From NCBI RefSeq assembly GCF_000020125.1, contig NC_010681.1:248001-312000 (forward strand): 64,000 nt of DNA. Direction: 5' to 3'. Below are positions 36,011 to 45,481 of the stretch, one piece after another. Every line of letters starts with the position of its first letter. The first letter of the stretch is position 1. Position numbers and translations under genes: made by a program. Below the pieces are notes generated by a model. The model ran no database searches. It was given only the letters and a program-made list of their open reading frames with translations, and had not been told where the DNA came from. The DNA comes from Paraburkholderia phytofirmans PsJN (GTDB lineage: Bacteria; Pseudomonadota; Gammaproteobacteria; Burkholderiales; Burkholderiaceae).

Positions 36011-36307
36011 CTACGCCTGAATCAGAAACCGCTCGCGATTCTTGCCCTTGACCCACAAGGGCGCGCGACCGCGGCCGCTCCACGTCTGGCCTGTCTTCGG
36101 GTTCTGGTATTTCGGGGTCGGTATCTGCGCGGCGCTGCCGTTCAGCGGGGTGCGCTTTCGCCCAAAGATCTGTTCGGGCGTCAGTCCATATTCCTGGACA
36201 AGGGCCTGCACCTGCTCGAGGACCGTATGCAGTTCGGCAAGCCGGGCTTCTTCGGCTTGGGCCAGCAGTTTTTCAGCCTTTGCCTTGAGTTCTCGATAAG
36301 TCGCCAT
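36011..36307 (-). CDS. H-NS-family nucleoid protein (Burkholderia type)
   Basis: 98 residues. N-terminal coiled coil (RELKAKAEKLLAQAEEAR) for oligomerisation, then a C-terminal DNA-binding domain with PKYQNPKTGQTWSGRGRAP LWVKG, the TWSGRGR-type AT-hook-like core. Such short H-NS paralogues often sit in horizontally acquired islands and silence them. Start codon at the extreme N-terminal Met. Confidence 0.9.
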   Translation of the reverse strand: MATYRELKAKAEKLLAQAEEARLAELHTVLEQVQALVQEYGLTPEQIFGRKRTPLNGSAAQIPTPKYQNPKTGQTWSGRGRAPLWVKGKNRERFLIQA

Positions 36308-36672
36308 TCGTTGCTCCTTTGTGGATTTTTCCCACCGGGCTGAATCATGCGTATCGGTTCACCGGAGTAAGTCGCGCCAGAATGCGCCTCTGACGTGCGG
36401 TTTCAGCGTTTCCCGGTCGCACAATTTTACCAATATGTTGACAACGCAACGCGGTCCTGCGGCGCCTTTTGCCCTCCTAACTTTAGGAGGTGGATCGCGT
36501 CTGGAGCGGACACCATAAACGGAAAGCAGGTCAATGACGAGAAGAGTGGCCTGCCGGGCTGTGCGATAAAAGCAGGTCAACGTTAAGTAATCGAACCGCC
36601 ATTCGAAGCCGATTGTATAATTAGGAATCCATATTAATAACTGGATCCCGGGGGATGTAGACGGAGGACACC
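36308..36672. promoter_or_regulatory. Regulatory-looking intergenic region with repeats
   Basis: 365 bases, AT-richer than its surroundings. Contains a 12-bp direct repeat AAAGCAGGTCAA (36523-36534 and 36569-36580), a perfect hairpin CCTCCTA-ACTT-TAGGAGG (36473-36490) and TTGACA near 36439. It lies between the divergently placed hns-like gene and a hypothetical gene, so probably holds promoters and operator sites for both. Confidence 0.5.
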
Positions 36673-37101
36673 GTGAACCCTCAGAAAGTATCTTCCCGAT
36701 ATTTCGTGCACCTGAAGCGGGCCTGGTATGCCGAAGTCACGCTTCGGGAGACGCCGTTTGTGGACGAGGTGTGCTTTGGGACCGTACCGGCCTCGGGCGC
36801 CGGTACGTATGGCGAAATGGCGGTGCGCTGGTACCGGCTCGACCATGTGCTGGCTCCAAGGCTGGAAGTGTTCGACGACGGGTGGCGGCTACTGGCCGAC
36901 TTTGGCGAGATTCTGCAGGCAATGGCGCAGGTGCGCACGGGCCGCAACGTGGCCATCGCGCCCGCAGCCTTCTGCTTGCTGCTGCAAGAATGTGGGTTTG
37001 TCGATCGCACGCCGGTCGAGTGCCCGCCGCTACTGCGATCCCGGCGGCCGACGGATGCCCTCCGGCCGGATCGCGATCGCACCGATGGACCCACCAGGTA
37101 G
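36673..37101 (+). CDS. Hypothetical accessory-region protein
   Basis: 142 residues from a GTG preceded by CGGAGGACACC. RYFVHLKRAWYAEVTLRETP, YGEMAVRWYRLDHVLAPRLE and ILQAMAQVRTGRNVAIAPAA read as a compact alpha/beta domain. I do not recognise the family. Located upstream of the AlpA-like/repressor pair. Confidence 0.6.
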   Translation: MNPQKVSSRYFVHLKRAWYAEVTLRETPFVDEVCFGTVPASGAGTYGEMAVRWYRLDHVLAPRLEVFDDGWRLLADFGEILQAMAQVRTGRNVAIAPAAFCLLLQECGFVDRTPVECPPLLRSRRPTDALRPDRDRTDGPTR

Positions 37102-37204
37102 CCGTGGTCGAAGGCGTCCGCGCTGTGCTGCGGGCGCATGTGGTTGCTGGCGCACCCGTCTCCGGGTGGAGTACGACCTGGCACATTCCCGGCTCTGAGA
37201 GGAA

Positions 37205-37423
37205 TCAATCGGGGAACTCGCGCTCAAGACATCGCTTGCGCAGGAGTTCGAGATTGACGAGGCTGTATTTCCCGATCGACACGGTCGGAATGTAACCGCG
37301 GTTAGCAAAACCGATGACCACGCCGATGGGCAGGCCCACCAGCTCGGCGAAACGTTCGCGGGTGACCAGCGGCGAGGCGTAGACCGGCAATGCCGCCACG
37401 GCGGGTAGGGAAGACTGGTCCAT
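37205..37423 (-). CDS. AlpA/excisionase-like small DNA-binding protein
   Basis: 72 residues: LVTRERFAELVGLPIGVVIG then NRGYIPTVSIGKYSLVNLEL, a winged-helix MerR-like arrangement of the excisionase/AlpA type. Divergent from the putative repressor with about 95 bases in between that contain short inverted repeats. Likely directs excision or late transcription of the local integrative element. Confidence 0.7.
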   Translation of the reverse strand: MDQSSLPAVAALPVYASPLVTRERFAELVGLPIGVVIGFANRGYIPTVSIGKYSLVNLELLRKRCLEREFPD

Positions 37424-37460
37424 AATACTCTCCGGAGTACATCAGTCCCCCAAAGGACTT

Positions 37461-37481
37461 TTATCCCCAAAAAGGATAAAT
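37461..37481. promoter_or_regulatory. Operator-like palindrome between AlpA-like and repressor-like genes
   Basis: TTTATCC (37461-37467) and GGATAAA (37475-37481) form a perfect inverted repeat with a 7-base spacer. TATACT (37499-37504) just downstream could be the -10 of the rightward promoter. Position in a divergent phage-like switch region suggests binding by the 37519 protein or the AlpA-like protein. Confidence 0.5.
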
Positions 37482-37518
37482 GGTCGTTTTGGGATGTTAT
37501 ACTGGAGAGAATGGAATC

Positions 37519-38262
37519 GTGTCAACTACCTTGGAAGACCGTGTGATCCTGCTGCTTCGGGAGCAGTCTGGTGACGATGCGCGTGTCAGTTACGACGAGG
37601 AGGAGCCGGGGCGGCCCCTGTTGGGCGGTCATGGATTCTGGGAGCGGCTTGCCGAGCGCACGGGCGTCCTGTCGCGACGATGGCGCAAGGTCTATGCACG
37701 CGAGCAGAAGGTGACATCGGACATGCTGCAGGCGCTGGCGAGGCTGTTCCCGTCATACGCGTTCTGGCTCGCGACGGGCATCACGGACGCCACCAATGGG
37801 CATACTGCACCCGCCACCGCGCAGACCTTCCCCGAACGCCTGCACGTGGATTCGCCTGAGTCGTCAGCGTATTTTCACGCGTCGATCGAGCTGGCGGACC
37901 GGCTGTTCCGCGAAGGGCGGGTCAATGCGGAGGACGACGCGGAGCGCCTGTATGCGGCAGAGAGAACCCGGCCGCTCGCGCACTGGCACGACAGCCCGCT
38001 CGCGGAAGTCGCGTACCGGCTGGCGGGCACGCCGGAATATGCCGGACTGCAGCAGCTATGGGAGCGTCGGGAAGGGGAGCGCGCGGTGCGAGGCCGGCGG
38101 ATCGCCGGAAAGGACCGCCCGGGCGGCAGACGACGCACCGAAGCGGTTGCGCCAGGAGCACAAAGCGCAGTACTGGGGGTGGATGCCCGAACCGCTCACC
38201 AGGACGTGTGGGATCTCTTTTATGTGCCTGCAGGCCGGATGCCAGGCAATCGAAAGCGATAG
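37519..38262 (+). CDS. Phage/island repressor-like regulator
   Basis: 247 residues from a GTG; TGGAGAG precedes it. An HTH-like region reads FWERLAERTGVLSRRWRKVY followed by VTSDMLQALARLFPSYAFWL, matching small Cro/C1-like regulators of Burkholderia islands that recognise their own operator. The C-terminal half is Arg-rich and less ordered. The longer frame back to 37480 would start within the operator region, so the GTG is preferred. Confidence 0.6.
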   Translation: MSTTLEDRVILLLREQSGDDARVSYDEEEPGRPLLGGHGFWERLAERTGVLSRRWRKVYAREQKVTSDMLQALARLFPSYAFWLATGITDATNGHTAPATAQTFPERLHVDSPESSAYFHASIELADRLFREGRVNAEDDAERLYAAERTRPLAHWHDSPLAEVAYRLAGTPEYAGLQQLWERREGERAVRGRRIAGKDRPGGRRRTEAVAPGAQSAVLGVDARTAHQDVWDLFYVPAGRMPGNRKR

Positions 38263-38316
38263 TCCCTGAGCCTAGGGGCATCGTCATCCGGCCGGTGAGG
38301 GAATGGGAGTGTCGAG

Positions 38317-39534
38317 ATGACGATCAAACAGGTCAAATCCGGCTGGCAGGTCAATGTGCAGCCTGGGGGACGGGGCGCAAAGCGGCTGAAAAAGACGTTT
38401 GCGAAGAAGGCTGACGCAGAGGCCTGGAAGCGGCACGTGCAGGCCAAGGTCCAGGAGACACCCGAGTGGGTGCCGGCACGCAAGGACGCACGCCTGCTGT
38501 CGGAACTCGTCGAGCTATGGTACCGGCTGCACGGATCAGGTCTGAACTCCGGCGAAGACACGAAGCGGCGGCTGCTCGCGATGTGCGAGGCAATGGGCAA
38601 TCCGCGCGCCGACCGGTTCACCGCAGACATGTTTGCGGAGTATCGGGCTCAGCGACTCGCCGCCGGGATTACAGCGAACAACATGAACCGCGAACAGGCG
38701 TACATGCGCGCCGTGTTCAATGAGCTGAAGCGGCTCAAGCAATGGAAGCGTGCGAACCCGCTGGAGGATCTGCGGGCGTTCAAGATTCAGGAAAACGAGC
38801 TCACTTTCCTCACACTGCCGCAGGTGCGGACCCTGCTCGACGAGTTGCCCAGGGGCCGGAACGTGCATGTCACGCTGGTCTCCATGGTGTGCCTCGCCAC
38901 CGGGGCGAGGTGGGGCGAGGCCGAGGGACTGCGTATCTCCCAGGTACGCAACGGCGTGATCCAGTTCGTCAAGACCAAGTCAAGCAAGGCGCGTGCAGTC
39001 CCGATCAGCAAGTCACTCGCGAAAGGCCTTCACGCGCACTTCAGGACCCACGGTGAAGGCGAGCGCATATTCGGCACGGCATGGTCAGCGTTCCGCGAGG
39101 GGCTGCAGCGCGCGAAGATTGTGCTGCCGAAGGGGCAGCTCACGCACGTGCTGCGGCATACCTTCGCGAGCCATTTCATGATGAACGGCGGCAATATCCT
39201 CTCCCTGCAGCGCGCGCTGGGACATCATAGCCTCACGATGACGATGCGGTATGCACATCTGTCTCCTGATCACCTTGCGGAAACCCGGCATCTCAATCCG
39301 CTTGCCCACGTGGAGCTCTCCGATCGGCGTGCGACCGGGCAGCGCGGCCGCCGCAGGGATGTGATGGCTACGCGGGAGCGGCTTCCTGGGAGGCTCACGG
39401 GTCACCCCGAACAGCGGCGTGGCGCCGGAACAGCAGGGGGACGTCGCCCGCTGTCCGCCTTTCTCGCGCGCATCAGTGCAACGCCGACGCAACCGATACG
39501 GGCCGTGGCGGGTCGCACGAGCGCCCCGGCATAG
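38317..39534 (+). CDS. Phage-type tyrosine integrase
   Basis: 405 residues. Arm-binding N-terminus (MTIKQVKSGWQVNVQPGGRG), core domain and catalytic motifs: LATGARWGEAEGLRISQV (box I Arg), LTHVLRHTFASHF (box II), LGHHSLTMTMRYAHLSPDH (His and Tyr). P2-like integrase of the type that integrates islands and prophages. The last about 75 residues after the Tyr motif are basic, low-complexity and longer than usual. No tRNA or clear att repeat is visible next to it. Confidence 0.93.
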   Translation: MTIKQVKSGWQVNVQPGGRGAKRLKKTFAKKADAEAWKRHVQAKVQETPEWVPARKDARLLSELVELWYRLHGSGLNSGEDTKRRLLAMCEAMGNPRADRFTADMFAEYRAQRLAAGITANNMNREQAYMRAVFNELKRLKQWKRANPLEDLRAFKIQENELTFLTLPQVRTLLDELPRGRNVHVTLVSMVCLATGARWGEAEGLRISQVRNGVIQFVKTKSSKARAVPISKSLAKGLHAHFRTHGEGERIFGTAWSAFREGLQRAKIVLPKGQLTHVLRHTFASHFMMNGGNILSLQRALGHHSLTMTMRYAHLSPDHLAETRHLNPLAHVELSDRRATGQRGRRRDVMATRERLPGRLTGHPEQRRGAGTAGGRRPLSAFLARISATPTQPIRAVAGRTSAPA

Positions 39535-39600
39535 GCCGTCGTGCCTCGTGCAGAAGCCGGGCACAAGGGGGAACGGTTGCTTTCCTGGTGGCGCGCCGCG

Positions 39601-40095
39601 CTATAGCGGAGGCAGTCGTCTGTCCAGCGGGGCAGTCTTCACGATGGAAGTATGCGTGTCGGCTTTTCCATGCAGACGTTTGAGAACCTCGTCGAGATGG
39701 GCAACCGAGCGCAGATAGAGGTGGCAGACAAAATCGTCGTCGCCGGTGACCTTGTAGCAGGTCACACATTCGGGGATTTCCTTGATCAGTCTTTCAACCA
39801 GGGTGAACTGGCCTGTGAGGGACTTCACCCGCACGATCGCCTGGATCGTATAGCCCAACGGCGCGGCGTCAAAGTCGATGGTGAACCGCCGGATGACGCC
39901 GCAGTCTTCGAGTCGCTTCAGGCGTTCGCTGCAGCTCGGAGCCGAGAGTCCGACCTCCGCTGCCAGCGTTCGTATGGAAGTGCGTGAGTCGTTGTGAAGC
40001 CTGCTGATCAGATGACGATCGATATCGTCGAAGAGCAGCCTGGCGGATCGAAGGATTTTCACACGACGGGCCTTACATGATGAGCGATTTTTCAA
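39601..40095 (-). CDS. Lrp/AsnC-family regulator
   Basis: 164 residues. HTH: LLFDDIDRHLISRLHNDSRT, LAAEVGLSAPSCSERLKRLE; RAM effector domain from about residue 75 (YTIQAIVRVKSL, CVTCYKVTGDDDFVCHLYLR). Divergent from the SHMT-like/LysE pair, as expected for a regulator that senses an amino acid and controls its export. Confidence 0.92.
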   Translation of the reverse strand: MKNRSSCKARRVKILRSARLLFDDIDRHLISRLHNDSRTSIRTLAAEVGLSAPSCSERLKRLEDCGVIRRFTIDFDAAPLGYTIQAIVRVKSLTGQFTLVERLIKEIPECVTCYKVTGDDDFVCHLYLRSVAHLDEVLKRLHGKADTHTSIVKTAPLDRRLPPL

Positions 40096-40221
40096 TATAT
40101 CACTTTACAAACGCTATGGAGCGGTCCCGGTCTCGCCAGATACCATCTCTTTGCCCACACGATAAAGGCGGGCATACGAGTCCCCAGAATTAGACGCTTC
40201 CCGAACGCGAAAGGATCTGCA

Positions 40222-41408
40222 ATGGCCACCTCATTTGGCGAATCGAAACTCAAGAATCACCTTGACCAAGTCGTGCAGGAACCCGTGCGTCCGGTGGACA
40301 TATCGGCAGGGACAACCGGTTTTTCGCCGGTATGCGGTTCATCGACGAACTGGAGTCGCTATGCGTCGAACTTCTCAAGAAGGCGTTTCGCGTGCGCTAT
40401 GCTGACCACCGGTTGATGGGTGGCATGGCGGCCACGCTTGTCGCCTACACCGCATTGACTCAACCTGGAGATAGGGTGATGACCGCACCACTGCAGATGG
40501 GCGGCGACACCAGCAATCGGACCAACGGTCCGCCGGGCGTGCGCGGGACGAGAGTGATCGACATTCCTTATTCGGTGAAGGATGGGAGCATCAACCTCGA
40601 CGAGTTTGCGACGATAGCGCGTAAGGAGCGACCCGCGGTAACCGGGCTCGGGATGACGCTCACGCTGTTTCCACTGCCGATCCGGGAGATCAAGGCCATC
40701 GTATCTGAATGGGGCGGGCTCGTATATTTCGACGGCGCGCACCAGCTCGGCCTGATCTCGGCTGGGCTGTTCCAGGATCCACTCGGCGAAGGTGCCGATG
40801 TCATGACGGGTTCATCGGGCAAGACGTTTAGTGGTCCCCAGGGTGGCATCATCTGCTGGAATACCGACCGCCTCGCTGACACGATTGCCGAAACGATTTT
40901 TCCTGTTCTTACGGGTAGCCACCAGATCAATCGCGTCGCTGCCCTCGCTGTGGCGGCGTCGGAAATGCTCGAGTACGGACCAGTTTACATGCGTCAGGTT
41001 GTCGCGAACGCCCAGGCGCTGGCGGAGTTCCTTCACGACCGGGGTATTAACGTTCTCTATGCGGAGCGCGGTTATACGCAGACACACCAGATCGTTGTCG
41101 ATTCCAGACCTGCTGGGAGCGGCCGCACGGCCGTACGCCGACTTGAGGCTGCAAACATTATCTGTAACGAAATGCCTTTGCCCTGGGACTCCGTCGAGAC
41201 GGGCGGGGTTGAGACCGGGATCAGGCTGGGCACCGTGGAAGTCACCCGTCGGGGGATGGGGGTAGCCGAGATGGAATGGATAGCCGAACGGATCGCGAAG
41301 GTGCTGCATGGTAGCGAGGCAACAGCAATCGCACCGGAGGTCGCCGATTTCCTGGGTCGGTTTGACACGATCTACTACTGCCACGAACATGGACTGCCGC
41401 CCCGTTGA
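40222..41408 (+). pseudogene. SHMT-like PLP enzyme, frameshifted at the N-terminus
   Basis: Two frames. The first, from ATG 40222 (AGGATCTGCA upstream), reads KNHLDQVVQEPVRPVDISAG and then diverges. The second reads FFAGMRFIDELESLCVELL from about 40319 and continues to 41408 with ADHRLMGGMAATLV, VYFDGAHQLGLISAG and SSGKTFSGPQGGIICW (PLP Lys). The switch is at the run GGTTTTTCG near 40313-40322: one extra T would join them. The first part is also shorter than usual SHMT N-termini (no LIASEN-like motif), so part may be deleted. Either a real pseudogene or one sequencing error; glycine/serine-type aldolase chemistry expected if intact. Confidence 0.75.
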
Positions 41409-41446
41409 TGTGTCGTGTACTGGTTATTTGAATATATCGAGGTGAT

Positions 41447-42061
41447 ATGTTGTTGACGGCCGCCACGGACCTGAAGCCGGTCCTTTCCTTTTCGCTCGCT
41501 TCCATCGCTCTGCTTGCAAGCCCTGGCCCCGCTACGGTCGCGCTCGCTGCCAGTGGAGCGTCATTTGGGTTACGGCGTTCGTTGAAGTTCTATTTCGGAA
41601 TCGTGGTGGGCCTGATTCCAGCCATCGCGCTGGTCGCAGGTGGGGTCTTTGTGGCGCTGCGCGCTGTTCCGGTCGTTTCGTCGGTTCTGTTTGCCGTGTC
41701 GGTAGCTTACATCCTGTACCTCGCGGTAAAGATCGCGTCAGCACCACCGCACTCAGACCCCGAGGAAGTTGCTTCGCCGGGTTTTCTGTCTGGGTTCATT
41801 CTTGGGATTACCAATGTCAAGGCTTACGCGGTATTTGCCGCGCTCTTCGGCGGGTTTGCGCTAGGGATTTCGGACCAGTGGGACGTGTTGATCAAAGCCG
41901 CAATCTGCATGGCCGTGATCGTGGTCTTTGATTTTCTCTGGCTTGCAACCGGGAGTAACCTGCGTCATTTTTTTACGAATCCTGTATTGAGCCGGATCGT
42001 AAACACTGGCCTGGCTGCATTGATGCTCGTGATGGTGGTGTGGTCAGTGTGGAGGTCGTGA
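41447..42061 (+). CDS. LysE/RhtB-family amino-acid exporter
   Basis: 204 residues, six hydrophobic spans. Conserved N-terminal SIALLASPGPATVALAASGA (family SPGP motif) and later FLSGFILGITNVKAYAVFAA (N-P-K equivalent). Exports amino acids across the inner membrane. Follows the SHMT-like gene by 38 bases and sits opposite an Lrp regulator, so it probably exports the SHMT-related amino acid. Confidence 0.9.
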   Translation: MLLTAATDLKPVLSFSLASIALLASPGPATVALAASGASFGLRRSLKFYFGIVVGLIPAIALVAGGVFVALRAVPVVSSVLFAVSVAYILYLAVKIASAPPHSDPEEVASPGFLSGFILGITNVKAYAVFAALFGGFALGISDQWDVLIKAAICMAVIVVFDFLWLATGSNLRHFFTNPVLSRIVNTGLAALMLVMVVWSVWRS

Positions 42062-43231
42062 ACTTGCTACCCGCATGACGTACGGGTCCTGTCTGTTTGA
42101 ACCATTTGTGGTGACTGTGACGATGAACACTGGAAATACCGTCAGGCTCTACTATGGAGGGCCACTTTGGGAAGTGCTTAGAAGCTCTCCGGGAGGTACG
42201 GGTTCCGCGTGTGTTCTATGCGTGCGCAAGCGGGGCCGCCGAGAGATGGCAATCTACCGTGTGTGTGACCTCGTGTCCATCAATGGGGGGGAACCTTCCG
42301 CGCTCGCACGATGCGCTGAACACGCCACAAACAGACTGCGCCCTGGTATGCGGAGAGATATTCCTGATAAAAATTCGGCGTTACTTTAAGGGTGCCCCTC
42401 AGGCATGATCGAGTGCGGCCCTTTCGAATTGTCCAGACCGGGTATCTATGGAGTTCACCGAATGCACAGTCGCAGGTACTGCCTGCATTGCGTTGTTGCT
42501 CGTAGCGACGCTGCATGCGCCAACACATAGGCCTTCGCCCGGGACGACTCACAGGAATCACCATGCTCATGGTACACGTTTCTGGATTTTTTCCGTCGTC
42601 GTAGGCGACCGTGACGTGATGCCAGATCCATGCGAGTATGCAGTATCAGGTGTTGAGCAGGACGTTGTGTACGAGTTCCAGTGCATACCGCTGCCGTGCG
42701 TCCGGTGGCGTCTCCCCCGGTGCGTCGTTCGCGTGGCAACCATCCTCGGGTGGTGCTGCGGTCTGGAGCCAAGCCTGATAGCTCACGGCCTCGAGCGACC
42801 AACGACGTGTCGCGGTGCATAAGGGAGCCGGGTGTACAGGGCGGTGCCCGTCTCCTGACGGCGCCGGGGCCCCTTTCTTTTCTGCGCGCGATCCTGACCC
42901 TGGGTTGTCGGGCCCGATCACCGAGCTCCTTGTCAGATTGCTTCGTCACAATGGCGGATACCGTTGGCCTGCGGATCGGTTCAGCCGAACCGTATTCCTG
43001 CCCGACGTCCCGCCGTGAGTGAGCGGAGTTTCCTGGGCGACAATCCCGAAACCGTCGAGATCGCACAGGGCGGAGGTGCCCGACTGCTACTCGTCCCCCT
43101 TGGGCTTTAACGCCGATCGCTCTCCCGAAGCTATATTCGCCGCAGGATCATTCGCGCGATCCGGTTCGAGAGCATGGGATGCGCGGGCGCGGCCTGTGAA
43201 GTAAGATCGTCGTTCGCCGGGAGAAACGCAC
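42062..43231. other. Long stretch without a recognised gene
   Basis: Overlapping frames on both strands; none has a recognised motif. Two short plus-strand frames near the right end read ELLVRLLRHNGGYRWPADRF (ends at 43018) and VSERSFLGDNPETVEIAQGG (43015-43110). They overlap at TGAGTGAG and could be remains of a small conserved gene pair. Confidence 0.35.
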
Positions 43232-43891
43232 ATGAAGAGTTCGGAGCACAGACGTGAAGAACGCGAGACGCGGACAGCCGGGAGCACGGTCCTACAGTCA
43301 GCGATATTTGTGCCGGAGGAAGCAGAGCTGCTGGTCGCCGAGGCGCTTGGTGCGAAGCAATGCATCGTGTCAACTTCTGCCGATGAGCGGATCGCTGAGG
43401 TCTGCGCTGGGCACGTCGCGTCTTTCGGCGAAATCCATGCTTCGGCGAAGACGGCGATCGTCGAATATTGCGAGTCCCGACACAGGATGTTTTCCGTTCT
43501 TACGCTACGCGGCAAGTTTGCCGGCTTTGTGCAAGTTTCCGGCCCCCAAGGCCGGCCGCAGTTCACTAACCACGACCTGAACGTACTGCGCATACTCAGC
43601 ATATTCATCGGAAAGGTGGTCGAGGCGGACCGTCTGCAGAAACTCAGTGTCTCTCCGTTCGCTCAGATAGCTTTGAGACAGTCGACCGACCAGACGATCG
43701 GGGATATTGTCACACAATCGATAGAAAACCCCGGTCAGGTATCAAAGATTCTTGCGAAATCGTTCTATCGGGAGATGACGCGGGCGGGATTCGATTTCAG
43801 CCAGATCATTGGCGCGGCCACCGAGATCATCTCCGAATTGGCCGACAATGTCCGCAAGCATAGTGATCGACAAAGGAGACGCGGTGGGTGA
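43232..43891 (+). CDS. GAF-like regulatory protein, truncated
   Basis: 219 residues. Residues about 40-135 look like a GAF sensor (CIVSTSADERIAEVCAGHVA; VLTLRGKFAGFVQVSG; FTNHDLNVLRILSIFIGKVV). The end reads EIISELADNVRKHSDRQRRR, which resembles the N-box of a histidine-kinase-type ATPase (E-x3-N-x3-H) but stops there, so the ATPase half appears to be lost. A kinase or anti-sigma factor remnant is plausible. Confidence 0.5.
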   Translation: MKSSEHRREERETRTAGSTVLQSAIFVPEEAELLVAEALGAKQCIVSTSADERIAEVCAGHVASFGEIHASAKTAIVEYCESRHRMFSVLTLRGKFAGFVQVSGPQGRPQFTNHDLNVLRILSIFIGKVVEADRLQKLSVSPFAQIALRQSTDQTIGDIVTQSIENPGQVSKILAKSFYREMTRAGFDFSQIIGAATEIISELADNVRKHSDRQRRRGG

Positions 43892-44093
43892 GCCCGTCCC
43901 TCCCGTGCAGTGCGCCCGTCTCGTCCCAGTTTATGTGCTGGCCATGCGCCTCTGACTAGCCTCCAGCGATCAGAGCGTGATTCGCCAGATTTCAGCGCTA
44001 TCACATACTTCACGCCCACCTGTCCAACCGGGCGGATATGCGCCCCGTCCTGAGATAAGCCGGCAAACAGGGTGTCGTTTAAAGGGGCCAACG

Positions 44094-45251
44094 TTAGCGA
44101 TCAAAAGGCAATTCGTGCTGCGCTGGCGACACTGCGGATGTGCTGTCCGATGTTCGCTCGAGCGAACCGATGCGCACGCCGATAAGTCGAATCCGCCGAT
44201 CCAGTGGCACGCGCTTCAGACATTCGCCCGCTGCGCGCCGGATGGCCGCAGCATCGGTTACTGCTTCGGGCAGCGACAGGTCACGCGTGACAATCCTGAA
44301 GTCGGCAAACTTGATTTTCAGACCCACGGTGCGGCCACCGTACCCTTTGCGCTGAAGATCGTCGGCGACCCGCTCGCAAAGACGCGTGAGTGCCGGTGTC
44401 AGGGTCACGCGGTCCCGATTCACATGCATGTCCCGCTCAAACGTCGTTTCGCGGCTCATGGACTTTGGTTCGGACGCAACCACGATAGGGCGATCGTCGA
44501 TACCTCGCGCGACCCGCGCGAACCACTCCGCATACGTGCGCCCGAAGTGTTCCTGGAGCAGACCAGGATCCGCTGCGGCGAGCTCTCCCACGGTTGCGAT
44601 TCCGATCCCTGCCAGACGCTCGGTTGCGCGCGGGCCGATCCCGTTGATCTTTTTCGCGGCCAGCGGCCAGATCCGCGACTCGAGATCCGCCATCGTGAGA
44701 ACGGTAAGACCGTCCGGCTTGTCCAGTTCGGATCCGATCTTGGCGAGCAGCTTGTTCGGGGCGATCGCGATAGAGCAGGTGAGGCTGGTCGCCTGACGTA
44801 CGGCCGCCTTGATCCGGTCCCCAAGCTCGCGGGACTCACCCGTCACGGCGGTGAGGTCAATGTAAATCTCGTCGATGCCCCGGTCCTCCATCTGATCCGT
44901 GAACGCGCCAACTGCGTCCTTGAATAGCCGGGAATAGCGTCGGTACGATTCGAAATCCGTAGGCAGGAGAATGGCGTCAGGCGCGAGTTGCGCAGCCTTC
45001 ATCATGCCCATCGCAGAAAATACGCCGAACGCCCTTGCTTCGTAGGTCGAGGTGGTCACGACGCCGCGGCCGACATAGTCGCGCAGCCGTGCGAAGCGGC
45101 GTGTACCGTCGGCCAGGATTTTCGGCGTCGCATTGCGTCCGCCGCCGATCACGACGGGTTTGCCACGCAGCTCGGGATAGCGAAGCAACTCGACGGACGC
45201 GTAAAATGCGTCCATGTCCAGGTGCGCAATCCGGCGCGTTCTATCATTCAT
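44094..45251 (-). CDS. dinB: DNA polymerase IV (Y family)
   Basis: 385 residues. Catalytic motifs RRIAHLDMDAFYASVELLR (first Asp), DRGIDEIYIDLT (acidic pair), SIAIAPNKLLAKIGSELDKP, then the HhH thumb INGIGPRATERLAGIGI and the little finger. Error-prone lesion-bypass polymerase acting on stalled forks; usually part of the SOS response. No obvious LexA box seen in the short upstream gap. Length and motifs are normal for DinB. Confidence 0.95.
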   Translation of the reverse strand: MNDRTRRIAHLDMDAFYASVELLRYPELRGKPVVIGGGRNATPKILADGTRRFARLRDYVGRGVVTTSTYEARAFGVFSAMGMMKAAQLAPDAILLPTDFESYRRYSRLFKDAVGAFTDQMEDRGIDEIYIDLTAVTGESRELGDRIKAAVRQATSLTCSIAIAPNKLLAKIGSELDKPDGLTVLTMADLESRIWPLAAKKINGIGPRATERLAGIGIATVGELAAADPGLLQEHFGRTYAEWFARVARGIDDRPIVVASEPKSMSRETTFERDMHVNRDRVTLTPALTRLCERVADDLQRKGYGGRTVGLKIKFADFRIVTRDLSLPEAVTDAAAIRRAAGECLKRVPLDRRIRLIGVRIGSLERTSDSTSAVSPAQHELPFDR

Positions 45252-45481
45252 GATGTTGTGGGCAGAGCAGAATCACCCAGGAGACCCATGAGCGTTCGTG
45301 CGTTGCGCTGTCCCTCGTCTTCGAAGCAGTTGGTTTATATACCGTAACCTGTTACTGCACCTCTTGTCTATTTTCCGTGCTGGCGTGCATAGTGGTCGAG
45401 CAGTAGCCTTTTTATAAAAGGCGGGTAGCCGGGAGGGATGATGACCAGAACGAGTGACGTAGAACTGGAGCGCTGCAGAAG

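Noticed and set aside
36473..36490. Hairpin CCTCCTA..TAGGAGG as a transcription terminator
   Set aside because: Short stem without a T-run; it contains a Shine-Dalgarno-like and anti-Shine-Dalgarno-like pair, so a regulatory role is just as likely.
39535..39600. tRNA-derived attachment site beside the integrase
   Set aside because: I looked for a tRNA 3' end or a repeated att core and found none that I could support.
42455..43066. 203-codon minus-strand frame
   Set aside because: Arg-rich, no motif, overlaps other random frames on both strands.
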